Assembly (NCBI GenBank): GCA_016793775.1
Contig: JAEULK010000092.1
Coordinates: 62,001-126,000, forward strand
Length of the DNA stretch: 64,000 nt
Reading direction: 5' to 3'
From: Sphingopyxis sp.
GTDB lineage: Bacteria > Pseudomonadota > Alphaproteobacteria > Sphingomonadales > Sphingomonadaceae
This document shows, one piece after another, positions 15,353 through 23,720 of this stretch. The notes under the pieces are model-generated. The model did not search any database. It was not told where the DNA came from and saw only the letters and a list, made by a program, of their open reading frames with translations. Position 1 is the stretch's first letter, and every line of letters begins with the position of its first letter. Made by a program: the position numbers and the translations under genes.

Positions 15353-18300
15353 CTAGCCGCCGAGCCTGTCGGGGCCGCGCCACGCCGCCTTCTGATCGCG
15401 GTCCTCAGGGTCGGAATCGCGCACCTTATAGACCGTGCCGCGGCTGTTCAGAAACAGCTTCTCCATCTCGGGCCGGGTGAAGGGGCGCGAGCCGAGGCGG
15501 CCGAACACCGCCATCTGGCCGCCGGTCTCGTCGACCGCGCGGTCGCGGTCGAGGCCCTTCGACAGCGCGAGCGCCGGCGACGGGGTCCTGGCCCAGGCGA
15601 TCAGTTCGGGCGCCGGTTTGGGCGAGAAGCCGTAGAGGCCCGGATTGTCGGGGCTGGTCAACTGGATCACCTTGATGCCCGCGCGCCCGTCGGCGACATA
15701 GGCGAAGAGCGAGGCGTTGGTCGAGGCGACGATCACATCCTCGGCATCGACGAGCTTGCCGCCGAAGGTCTGGCCCGGCCAGACGAGCGGCGTCGCGGGC
15801 TTGGTGACGTCCACGATGACGAGGCCGTCGGCCTTGGCCGCGACATACATATAGGTGCGCGCGACATAGATTTTGCGGGCATTGGCGAGGCGCACGGTAC
15901 CCTCGGGCACCGGCACCGGCTGCGCCAGATTGGTGACGTCGAACAATTTGACACCCTCGGCATCGGTGACCCAGAGGTAGCGGAACTGCACCGCGCTGGC
16001 GCGCGCGTCGGTCAGCGGCAGCTGCGCCGTGACCTTGGGTTCGAGCGGATTGGTGAGGTCGAGCACCACCAGCCCCGCGTCGGTGGTGACATAGGCGATG
16101 CTGCCCGCGAGCGTGACGTGCCGCGCCCCGGCGAGGACATTGCCCTCGTTCCAGGTCAGCGCGCGGGTCAGCTTGTTGTTGCGGAATTCGCCGTCGGCCA
16201 TGGTGTCGATATCGACCAGGATCAGCCCTTCGACGCTGTCGGTGATAACCGCATAGCGATAGATGGGGTGCATCGCCTGTTCGTGATTTTCGGGGAAATC
16301 CTTGACGATATGGTCGTTGCGGCTGACGCTGATCGGCTGGGTCGTCGCGATCGCCATGCAGGTCGCATTCTTCGTTTTCACATGGGTGTCATGGCCCATG
16401 GACGAGAAGGGCGCGCGGATGATGCGTTCGGAGAAGCCCTTGTTGCCGATCGAGGCGATGTCATAGACGCGGAAGCCGCCCTTGCCTTCTGCCACGAACA
16501 TATATTCGCCGCGCTGTTGCAGGCAGTTCACCCGCCCGCTGGTATCCTGGACGATATTGGCGAATTCCTCGAGCGCATATTTCTCGCCCGACACCTTCTT
16601 GTCGAAGGCCTTGCCGCGCACCCAGTTCTTGAGCTCGCGGTCATTCTGTTCGACGTGCAGCTTCCAATAATCGGGATAGGCATATTTCTGAAGATAGCTG
16701 CCGATCACCGCCTGCGGCTCGTCCCATTCGGTGACGCGCGTCGCCTGGAACCCGCCCTCGAGCCCCGACCAGACGTTGAGGCCGACGAAATTGACGAAAT
16801 TGGTGCCGAGCAGGTTGAGCTGCGCCATGATCGCATTGTTGTCGTCATTTTCCGAGATGTGGCAGTCCGAGCATTGCTTGGTCTCGGCGCGGCGCACGGT
16901 GTGCGGGAAATGCGGCGCGAAGGCCTGGCTCGAATAGCCCGCCGACGAGATCGGCGGCTGCTGCACATAGATGCGTTCGCGGTTGATGTTGGTCGACGAC
17001 AGGACCAGCGCCGAGGTCGACCGGACCGGGGTGATGATGCCGCGGACCTCGCCGTCCGGACCGGGTTCGCCGGGCTTGGTCAGCTGGTGGCGACCGAGCT
17101 GGAACATCTCGTCGCGCGCGACCTGCGGATTGTAGGTCGCGAAGTTGCGCGTCTCCTCACCCTCGAAATGATGCATGCTGGTTTTCCAGTTCGCCTCGAT
17201 CGGCAAATGGCACCCGCCGCAGCTGGTGGTCCAGCTGAGGTGGCAGGTGAAGCAGGTCATCTTGTCTTCGCCGTGCGCGCGGTCTTGCTTCGCGATATCG
17301 GGCCCCCAGGCATAGGTGCCATCGTCGCCACCGCTGCGCGCCATCAGCTTGGCGCGCGCCGCCTTGGCGTTGAAATGCGGCCCCGGGGTCACCGCCTGCT
17401 TGACCAGGCTGACCTGCCATTCGAGCTTGGGATCGACGATCGAACGCTGGATCAGCCCGGTGACGTCGCCATTGTCGTTATACTGGAATTCAAAGCGCCG
17501 GCGCCCGTCGGGGTTGCGCAGCAGCGCCAGGTTGGTGCCCTGCGGCCGCGCCGCGACGTTCGAGGTGAGCAGATTGGGCAGCGCGTCGGCGGTGCCATGG
17601 CAATCCTTGCACCCGATCTCGACCGCGTTCGCGACTTCGCCCTGGATATAGCCATTGCCATGGCTGTCCTGCGCGAAGTGGCAGTCGGCGCATTGCATGC
17701 CCTTTTCGGCATGGATGTCCATCATATGGACCGCCTTGCCAGGGTTGAGCCCCGCCGGCACGAACTTGCCCTCGCGCCCGTCGGGGGTCGCCGTGGTCAG
17801 GCACAGTTCGCGGTCCTTGGGATCGCTATAGTCCGAACAGGATTTGCGCCAGCGATTGGCCCACAGATCGGGCTTGTCGGGCGTGATCATATGATCGGTG
17901 TCGGTGCCATAGGTCGCCATATTGCCGTCGGCGGTCAGCAGATTGCCGTTGCGATCGCGCTTGAAGATGCCGCGGAAGTTCCAGCCATGGCCGTGATAGT
18001 CGGCGAATTGGGTGTTCTGGTTGGTGTCATTGACGTCATAGACGTCGCGCAGGAATTCGACGTCGGCCCACAGCCCGCGCGTCGATGCCGCCTCGGGATT
18101 GCGTTCGAGAACCTTGTGGACCTCGGCGGCGGTCGGATAATGCTGCTGCTTATATTTCTTCTGATATTCCTCTTCGCTCATCCCTTCGGGGCGCGGCGTG
18201 GTGTTGTGCGGGCCCGGCCACATCTGCGGCGCGTCCGATTCATAATCCCACATCGTGTAGCCGAGGTAGGAGTTCAGGAAGATATTGGGCTGGTGCATGT

Positions 18301-19726
18301 GGCAGGTCATGCATTGCGAGGTCGGGATCGAGCGGGTGAAGGTGTGCTTGATCGGGTGCCCCGATTCCAGCCGCTCCTTCTGCGCGAAAACCTGCGGCCC
18401 CGCCTTGGCGTCGGCGGGATCGATCAGCCCACCATGCTTTTCCTCGTCGGGGGCGCGCTTGGCGGGGTCGCCACGCTCGCTGCTGCCACCGCCGCCCTGC
18501 CCGCCGCCATGATCGTCGCTCTCGGGCTTCCATTTGCGGTCGCGGATCGTCGGGTCGATCGTCGCGGTTTCGCCGTCGCGGCCATATTTGGAATAGGTCA
18601 GGCTGTGGCGCGGTTCGCGGTCGTTGGCATAGATGACATGGCAGCCCGAACAGCCGGAATGGCGATAATCGCCCGGCTGGTCGTTGGTGCCCATGAACCA
18701 CATCAGCGGATCGTTGAGGCGCGTCTTGTGGATGTTGAGTACGGGGATCGAGACGCGCAGGCCAGTGCCGGGGCCGCGGTTCGACTGTTTGAGATCGGGG
18801 CGGCCCGGTTCCTCGAGCCGCTGGATGCTGCCCGTCGGGTTGGGCAGACCGATTTCGGGGAATTGCGTGGCGATGTTGCGTCCGCCGCGCTCGAAGACGC
18901 GGAACACGTCGCCCGGCGGGATCACGCTCCAGCGCGGCAAAGGATACATTTTCGCGAGCGCGCCCCGCGCGCGCTCCTTGTCGGTCAATATCTTGTCGAA
19001 CGGCACCTTGGGGTCGCACGCCTTCCTATAATCGTCGGCGCTCATCGACGTGGTCGGCGACAGGATGCAGGCCGGGTCGCCCTTGCGGGTATAAGCCTCT
19101 CCGAAGACGTAATTTTTATAGGGGACGATGCCATTGTTGTAGGCGGCCCCGCCCCACAGCATCGCGCCGGTCGACATCAGGGACCGTTCGGTCGCCTCGA
19201 TCACCTCGAGGTGGCAGGCGCCGCACGCCTCGCGCGCGACGCGATAGTCGCTGGGGTTGATGAAACGGATGAATTCGGGCGATTCCTTGTTGAGCAGGGT
19301 GTAGCTGCGCTTGGGGTTCGCCGAGCTGTGCCCCCAGCTGTTGGGCAGCGTCGGCTGCGGATGCGCGACCTTCATCGCCGCGAGGTTGTACGGATTGTCG
19401 TAGCCCAGCTTGGCGTCGCCGAAGGCGGCGGGCGATTCGGCGTCGCCGCCGTGGCAGTCGACGCAGCCCAGCTGCACCGCGGGGGTCGCGTGCATCGAGG
19501 GGGCGTCGGTCTGGGTGTGGCAGCTGTAGCAGCCCTTCGACTTGGCGAGCACGGCGGCCTCGCGCTCGGCGAAGGTCGCGCCGGGCTGTTCGCGCGGCGC
19601 GGGCGGGCTGAAGCGATATTCGACCTTGACCGGCTTTTCGCCGCCGGCGGCATAGGCGATCGACACGGCAAAGCCGGCACCCATGACGAGAAAGGCCAGA
19701 AGGGCGAGGAGTTTGCGCATAGGCAT
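15353..19726 (-). CDS. Exported decaheme c-type cytochrome with C-terminal LVIVD beta-propeller
   Basis: A very large (1457-aa) exported protein. Residues 1-28 are a signal peptide (MRKLLALLAFLVMGAG). Ten CXXCH heme-attachment motifs are present with first cysteines at about residues 66, 88, 168, 359, 472, 679, 706, 825, 836 and 952. From about residue 1090 the sequence changes to LVIVD-type repeats (GFRVYDIASIG, GLILVDIDTM, GLVVLDLTNPLEPK, GVKLFDVTNLAQP, GLVIVDVTKPATP, GIKVIQLTSPDNPG), which fold as a beta-propeller. Hence a long heme wire joined to a propeller. The ATG overlaps the stop of the upstream barrel gene (TGATG), so the two are translationally coupled. By analogy to porin-cytochrome systems it may carry electrons across or outside the outer membrane; substrate and direction unknown. 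Confidence 0.88.
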   Translation of the reverse strand: MPMRKLLALLAFLVMGAGFAVSIAYAAGGEKPVKVEYRFSPPAPREQPGATFAEREAAVLAKSKGCYSCHTQTDAPSMHATPAVQLGCVDCHGGDAESPAAFGDAKLGYDNPYNLAAMKVAHPQPTLPNSWGHSSANPKRSYTLLNKESPEFIRFINPSDYRVAREACGACHLEVIEATERSLMSTGAMLWGGAAYNNGIVPYKNYVFGEAYTRKGDPACILSPTTSMSADDYRKACDPKVPFDKILTDKERARGALAKMYPLPRWSVIPPGDVFRVFERGGRNIATQFPEIGLPNPTGSIQRLEEPGRPDLKQSNRGPGTGLRVSIPVLNIHKTRLNDPLMWFMGTNDQPGDYRHSGCSGCHVIYANDREPRHSLTYSKYGRDGETATIDPTIRDRKWKPESDDHGGGQGGGGSSERGDPAKRAPDEEKHGGLIDPADAKAGPQVFAQKERLESGHPIKHTFTRSIPTSQCMTCHMHQPNIFLNSYLGYTMWDYESDAPQMWPGPHNTTPRPEGMSEEEYQKKYKQQHYPTAAEVHKVLERNPEAASTRGLWADVEFLRDVYDVNDTNQNTQFADYHGHGWNFRGIFKRDRNGNLLTADGNMATYGTDTDHMITPDKPDLWANRWRKSCSDYSDPKDRELCLTTATPDGREGKFVPAGLNPGKAVHMMDIHAEKGMQCADCHFAQDSHGNGYIQGEVANAVEIGCKDCHGTADALPNLLTSNVAARPQGTNLALLRNPDGRRRFEFQYNDNGDVTGLIQRSIVDPKLEWQVSLVKQAVTPGPHFNAKAARAKLMARSGGDDGTYAWGPDIAKQDRAHGEDKMTCFTCHLSWTTSCGGCHLPIEANWKTSMHHFEGEETRNFATYNPQVARDEMFQLGRHQLTKPGEPGPDGEVRGIITPVRSTSALVLSSTNINRERIYVQQPPISSAGYSSQAFAPHFPHTVRRAETKQCSDCHISENDDNNAIMAQLNLLGTNFVNFVGLNVWSGLEGGFQATRVTEWDEPQAVIGSYLQKYAYPDYWKLHVEQNDRELKNWVRGKAFDKKVSGEKYALEEFANIVQDTSGRVNCLQQRGEYMFVAEGKGGFRVYDIASIGNKGFSERIIRAPFSSMGHDTHVKTKNATCMAIATTQPISVSRNDHIVKDFPENHEQAMHPIYRYAVITDSVEGLILVDIDTMADGEFRNNKLTRALTWNEGNVLAGARHVTLAGSIAYVTTDAGLVVLDLTNPLEPKVTAQLPLTDARASAVQFRYLWVTDAEGVKLFDVTNLAQPVPVPEGTVRLANARKIYVARTYMYVAAKADGLVIVDVTKPATPLVWPGQTFGGKLVDAEDVIVASTNASLFAYVADGRAGIKVIQLTSPDNPGLYGFSPKPAPELIAWARTPSPALALSKGLDRDRAVDETGGQMAVFGRLGSRPFTRPEMEKLFLNSRGTVYKVRDSDPEDRDQKAAWRGPDRLGG

Positions 19727-21693
19727 CAGAAACTCAAAATCACATTGGCGAGGATCGAGACATAGATGTCGTCGCGCTGCTTGTTGTCGAACAGATCCTT
19801 GAACCCCTTGCCCGGCACCAGCACCGCGGCGCTGAGGCGGCCGACGATATTCTGCGTTGCCTTGGGCCGCCAGATGCCCGCGACCGACAGGTCCCAGCCG
19901 ATGTCCTTGGGAATCGTGCCTTCCATGCGCAGCGCCTGGAGGCTCGAGGTGTCGGCGAACCACAAATGGTTGGCGTTGACGCTGACCCGCGTCTGCGGTG
20001 AGAGGTCGAAATCGGCACCGGCACCGACAAAGAGGGTGCCGGGATTGTTGAAATTCGACTGGCCCTCTTCCTTCGACGAGCGCAGCGAATTGAGGATGCC
20101 GTTGCGGCCCGAGATCGCGATGACGCGCCCGCCGCCCGCGAAGGGGATGGTCTGACGGATCCAGTAGCTGGTGTCGGCGCCGCCGAAGATCGGATTTTCG
20201 AAGATCGCGTCGAAGCCGCCCTCGGTATTGTTGTACGGGTCGCGGTCGCCGGTGGCGTAGAGGCCCGACAGGCGGAATCGCATCCAGTCATGGTCGTAGC
20301 TGAGCTCGACCGCGCCGAAACCCGCGCGAATCTTGGCGGGCTTGCTGGTGAAGAAGCTGTTCCGATCCTCGCCGAGCGCGGCATAGAAGCTGGCGGTCAG
20401 GTTGACACGCCCGATCCGCCCGTCGGCGCTGTAGCCGAGATAAACGACGTCATATTCGCGCCCGCGCAAATCGCCGAGCAGCGCCGGGCGCACCGGGAAG
20501 CCATTATGGTCGATCTGAACGTCGTTCTTTTCGCGGTTCATATTGTAGGTGACGCTGACCTGGCTGGTCAGCCCGACGAACGGGAAATCCTGGCGATAGA
20601 GATTGCCGGTGAAGATGAAGTCGTCGCGCGGGGTCTGGGTGATGTCGTTGAGACCCGAATTGGTGTCCTTTTCGAGCCGCCAGAAGGCCGCGAGATTATA
20701 TTGGAAGCGGTTGTTGTCGCGGTTTCCGAACAGGCGGATGCCGAGCTGCGAATCCTGGAACAGGAAACCGCGGAAATCGCTCTGGAACGGCTGGATGCCG
20801 ACGCGGATCGAGTGGAAGTCGAAGCGGTCGCTGTCGTTGCCGAGATGCTTGTCGACGAACAATTCCTGCACGCCGATGAAATGATCGAAACGGTGGCTCT
20901 TTTTCGACGGGCGCACGTCGAGCACGCGCCGTTCGGGCACGTCGACATAGTTCGCCTGATAGGCCAGCGTGACGCGATATTCGATGTCGGGCGGCTTGAA
21001 CGCGGTCGAGCCCTTGATCAGCGCCGCGCCGACGATGAAGGTCTGCGCCGCGACGAAGCTGCGGTTCTTGCCGAAGACATCGAGGCTGCCGGGGCGCGAG
21101 GTCGTCTGGACGCCGACGGGGATCGGGAAGGTGCGCGGCTCGAATACCGTATCGGAGACGGCATTGACGACGAAGAACCAGTCGTCACCGGTGAGGCCGA
21201 GGAACTTCGGCGTCTTGCAGCGCACCTCGCCGGCGCGTTCGCGCAGCTCCTGTTCCTCGGCGGTCGGGATGCAGATCGGGCGGTCGCCCTTGTAGGTATT
21301 CTGGTGATAGGGGTCGAACCAGCGTTCCTTGACGACGCCAAGGCTTTCGATCAGCCGCCAGCGGTCGGGGACGGGCAGCTGGTTCTCCATGCCCGGAAAC
21401 GCCTCGGGCGGCGGCGGGCGCAGCGCACCGATATTGTCCTGCGTCAGCTGGTCGGGCAGGTCGGGGCGATAGCCGGGGCGGCGGCGGCCCTCGATGATCT
21501 GGGTGACCATATCCTCGCTCATCGTCTCCTGCCAGTTGATCGGCGGCGGCGGCGGGGTCAGATCGTCGAGCGAGGGTTCGGTCGCGGGCGCTTCCTCGCT
21601 CGCGGCGGGCGCGGGATCGGCGGCCTCGCCCGGGGCAGTCTGTGCCGCCAGGCTGGCGATGATCGGCCAAAGGCTGCTCCCCGCGAAGCTCAT
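19726..21693 (-). CDS. Outer-membrane beta-barrel protein of the cytochrome operon
   Basis: A 655-aa exported protein without a recognised family. The N-terminus is a short hydrophobic signal-like stretch (SSLWPIIASLAAQTAPG), followed by a Pro/Ala/Glu-rich segment (about 20-55) and a soluble region with two cysteines (RPICIPTAEE and EVRCKTPKF). From about residue 175 alternating hydrophobic/polar strands dominate (YRVTLAYQANYVDV, RVNLTASFYAALG, MRFRLSGLYATGD), and the last residue is Phe in SILANVILSF, the BAM insertion signal. This is what a trans-outer-membrane barrel looks like. Lying between a heme-degrading-like lipoprotein and a decaheme cytochrome, it is the best candidate for the porin sheath of an electron conduit. 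It lacks the CXXC of MtrB. Confidence 0.75.
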   Translation of the reverse strand: MSFAGSSLWPIIASLAAQTAPGEAADPAPAASEEAPATEPSLDDLTPPPPPINWQETMSEDMVTQIIEGRRRPGYRPDLPDQLTQDNIGALRPPPPEAFPGMENQLPVPDRWRLIESLGVVKERWFDPYHQNTYKGDRPICIPTAEEQELRERAGEVRCKTPKFLGLTGDDWFFVVNAVSDTVFEPRTFPIPVGVQTTSRPGSLDVFGKNRSFVAAQTFIVGAALIKGSTAFKPPDIEYRVTLAYQANYVDVPERRVLDVRPSKKSHRFDHFIGVQELFVDKHLGNDSDRFDFHSIRVGIQPFQSDFRGFLFQDSQLGIRLFGNRDNNRFQYNLAAFWRLEKDTNSGLNDITQTPRDDFIFTGNLYRQDFPFVGLTSQVSVTYNMNREKNDVQIDHNGFPVRPALLGDLRGREYDVVYLGYSADGRIGRVNLTASFYAALGEDRNSFFTSKPAKIRAGFGAVELSYDHDWMRFRLSGLYATGDRDPYNNTEGGFDAIFENPIFGGADTSYWIRQTIPFAGGGRVIAISGRNGILNSLRSSKEEGQSNFNNPGTLFVGAGADFDLSPQTRVSVNANHLWFADTSSLQALRMEGTIPKDIGWDLSVAGIWRPKATQNIVGRLSAAVLVPGKGFKDLFDNKQRDDIYVSILANVILSF

Positions 21694-21696
21694 CGT

Positions 21697-23712
21697 CTAG
21701 AGCCCGTCGCAGACATTTTGCTGCGCCGTGTCGAGGAAGGGCGCGAAGGGGCAGGAGACATAGCGCAGCCGCGCGGTCGCGCCGCCCGCCAGATCGACCA
21801 CGACGCGGTCGGCGCGGATCGCGCTCGGCGCATTGCCGATGCCGCCGACGCGCGCGCCGCCATTATGCGTGCCGAGGAAGCTGACCATATCGTCCTGGTC
21901 GATGCCGTCGCCCGACACGCCGATCGCCCCGACCAGCGTGCTGCCGCGATAGATGGGGACCGATCCCGGGAAGATCTGGATGCCGTTGGCGATGCGCTTG
22001 CGCCCGAGCGTGGTATCGGGGACCTGCGTACATTGCTGCGCGGTGTCGGGGCTGGCGCCATTGCTGGCGACGAAATTGAGATGCTGGACGATGTTGAGCG
22101 CGACGAGGTCGACCTGCAGCCCCACCGCGAAGGGGCTGAACTGCGCCGCCTGTTCGACCGAGAAGGGACCCGCCGGGCGCGCGACCTCGCCATCGGGGAA
22201 ATAAGGCCGCGCCAGATTGCCGACCGAGCGGTCGCCGAAGGCGGTGCCGCCGGTCAGCGCCGCCGGGTCATTGAGGAAGGTGCGCGTGCGCTGGACATAG
22301 GCGGGCACATTGGCGACGCCGGGCACGACCGGCGTCGCGAGCAGTTCGGGCGCGGCGCGGCTGCCCGACAGGAAGGCCACGGTCCGCGCCTTTTGCAGGC
22401 TGACGTCGGTGCCGAAGATCGGCGCGTCGGGCGAGCGGACGATGCCCAGCACCTCGCCATTGGTATCGACGAGGCTGATCGTCGCCTGCATCCGGCTGTC
22501 GAGCGGGCGGCGGATTTGCGCGCGCGCGCGGGTGAGGACGGTGAACGCCTCCTCGAGCACCGCGCGCACTTCGGCGGCAGTCAGCGGCTGCGCGACCGCG
22601 GCGCCGTCGGTGCCGGCGCGGATCGGATAACGCGGCGCGCCGCTGCCGTCGGTGAGGACAAAGGCGTCGCGGTTCGAAAATTCGCCCGCGGTGCTGGCGC
22701 GGATGCCCGACGCCTCGGTGCCATAGACGGTGCCGGCGATCAGCGTGCCGTCGGTATAGCCGGTGATCGCGATCAGCGCGCCCTGCGTGCCGTTGATCGC
22801 GCCGAAATTGGTCTGGAGCGGCGCGAGATTGGCCGGCGTCGCGTCGCTGAAGCGCAGCGAGGTCCCGTCGACGGTGATCCGTTCGGCGCGGATCGCGTCC
22901 GCGGCGGCAAAGCTTTGCGTGCCGGCGAAGGCGATCGCTTCCTCGTCGTCATTCTCGATGTCGAGGATATTCTGGTCGAAGCTGTAATCGCCGTCGCCCA
23001 TCACCCCGATGCCGCCGACGACGACGCCGTTCTTGTAGAGCGGGAAACCGCCAGCATCGGCGGCGAGGCCGAGCGGCGAGCGTTTGGGCCCGATCAGCGC
23101 GCCCGCGCCGCCGCCTGGGACGAAGCGCCGCGACAGGTCCGAGCAGGGAAGCTGGCTGAACTGCACACCGAAGAGCGGCCCGCTTTCGAGCCCGACGGTG
23201 GTCGGCGCCGGGGGGAAATGTTCCTGGACGATCTGGCTCGCGGTGCGGCTCGAAAAGGCGTTGCCACCGCTCGACAGATAGGCGCCGGTGATCGCCTTGG
23301 CGATCGCCGCGGCGGCGGCGGGGATCGTCGCGCCCTGGAGCGCGATCTGGGCGCCCGCGGGGGCCGGGCCGCCGATGCGGTTGCGGCTGACCACTGCGGT
23401 GTCGGGCGCGCCGGTCATGCGGAAGACGGCGAGCACATTGCCGACGCGGTCGGTCACCGCGATGATCGAGGGTCGCCCGCGCGCGCGCGCTTCGCCGACC
23501 GCTTGCGCGATGATCTGCTGCACGTCGGCGACGCTCAGCGATTCGGCGGCGGGCGGCGCGAACAGCCCGCCGGTGGGCGGCGGCGTGGGGGTAGGGGTCG
23601 GGGTCGGCGTGGGCGTACCGCCGCCCCCACCGCCGCCACCGCAGGAGGTGAGCAGCAGCGCGGCCATGGCGGCGAAAGCGGTCGATCGGAAGAGGCGGGT
23701 CGGCTTTGTCAT
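21697..23712 (-). CDS. Lipoprotein with two GlcG/HbpS-like (heme-binding) domains
   Basis: A 671-aa predicted lipoprotein. The signal peptide ends in a lipobox LTSC with Cys24, followed by eight glycines and a Thr-Pro repeat linker (to about residue 48). Two GlcG/HbpS (Haem_degrading, PF03928-type) domains follow: one with RPSIIAVTDRVGNVLAVFRM and GGFPLYKNGVVVGGIGVMG, the other with MQATISLVDTNGEVLGIVR and VPIYRGSTLVGAIGVSGDG. The family includes heme-binding HbpS and GlcG. Each copy carries a long insertion between its two halves. The gene is separated from the barrel gene by only 3 bp and follows the c554-like gene by 8 bp. Suggested role: heme or redox-cofactor handling at the outer membrane, inferred from context. 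Confidence 0.8.
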   Translation of the reverse strand: MTKPTRLFRSTAFAAMAALLLTSCGGGGGGGGTPTPTPTPTPTPPPTGGLFAPPAAESLSVADVQQIIAQAVGEARARGRPSIIAVTDRVGNVLAVFRMTGAPDTAVVSRNRIGGPAPAGAQIALQGATIPAAAAAIAKAITGAYLSSGGNAFSSRTASQIVQEHFPPAPTTVGLESGPLFGVQFSQLPCSDLSRRFVPGGGAGALIGPKRSPLGLAADAGGFPLYKNGVVVGGIGVMGDGDYSFDQNILDIENDDEEAIAFAGTQSFAAADAIRAERITVDGTSLRFSDATPANLAPLQTNFGAINGTQGALIAITGYTDGTLIAGTVYGTEASGIRASTAGEFSNRDAFVLTDGSGAPRYPIRAGTDGAAVAQPLTAAEVRAVLEEAFTVLTRARAQIRRPLDSRMQATISLVDTNGEVLGIVRSPDAPIFGTDVSLQKARTVAFLSGSRAAPELLATPVVPGVANVPAYVQRTRTFLNDPAALTGGTAFGDRSVGNLARPYFPDGEVARPAGPFSVEQAAQFSPFAVGLQVDLVALNIVQHLNFVASNGASPDTAQQCTQVPDTTLGRKRIANGIQIFPGSVPIYRGSTLVGAIGVSGDGIDQDDMVSFLGTHNGGARVGGIGNAPSAIRADRVVVDLAGGATARLRYVSCPFAPFLDTAQQNVCDGL

Positions 23713-23720
23713 ATTCTGTG

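Noticed and set aside
15236-19765. 1509-codon plus-strand frame opposite the decaheme cytochrome gene
   Set aside because: It is a GC-driven antisense shadow: low-complexity, no domains, whereas the minus strand shows ten heme motifs and propeller repeats.
23600-23650. Short-period GC-rich repeat (Gly and Thr-Pro codons) as possible VNTR
   Set aside because: It encodes the Gly8 and Thr-Pro linker of the GlcG-like lipoprotein; short and explained by protein function, though length variation between strains is possible.
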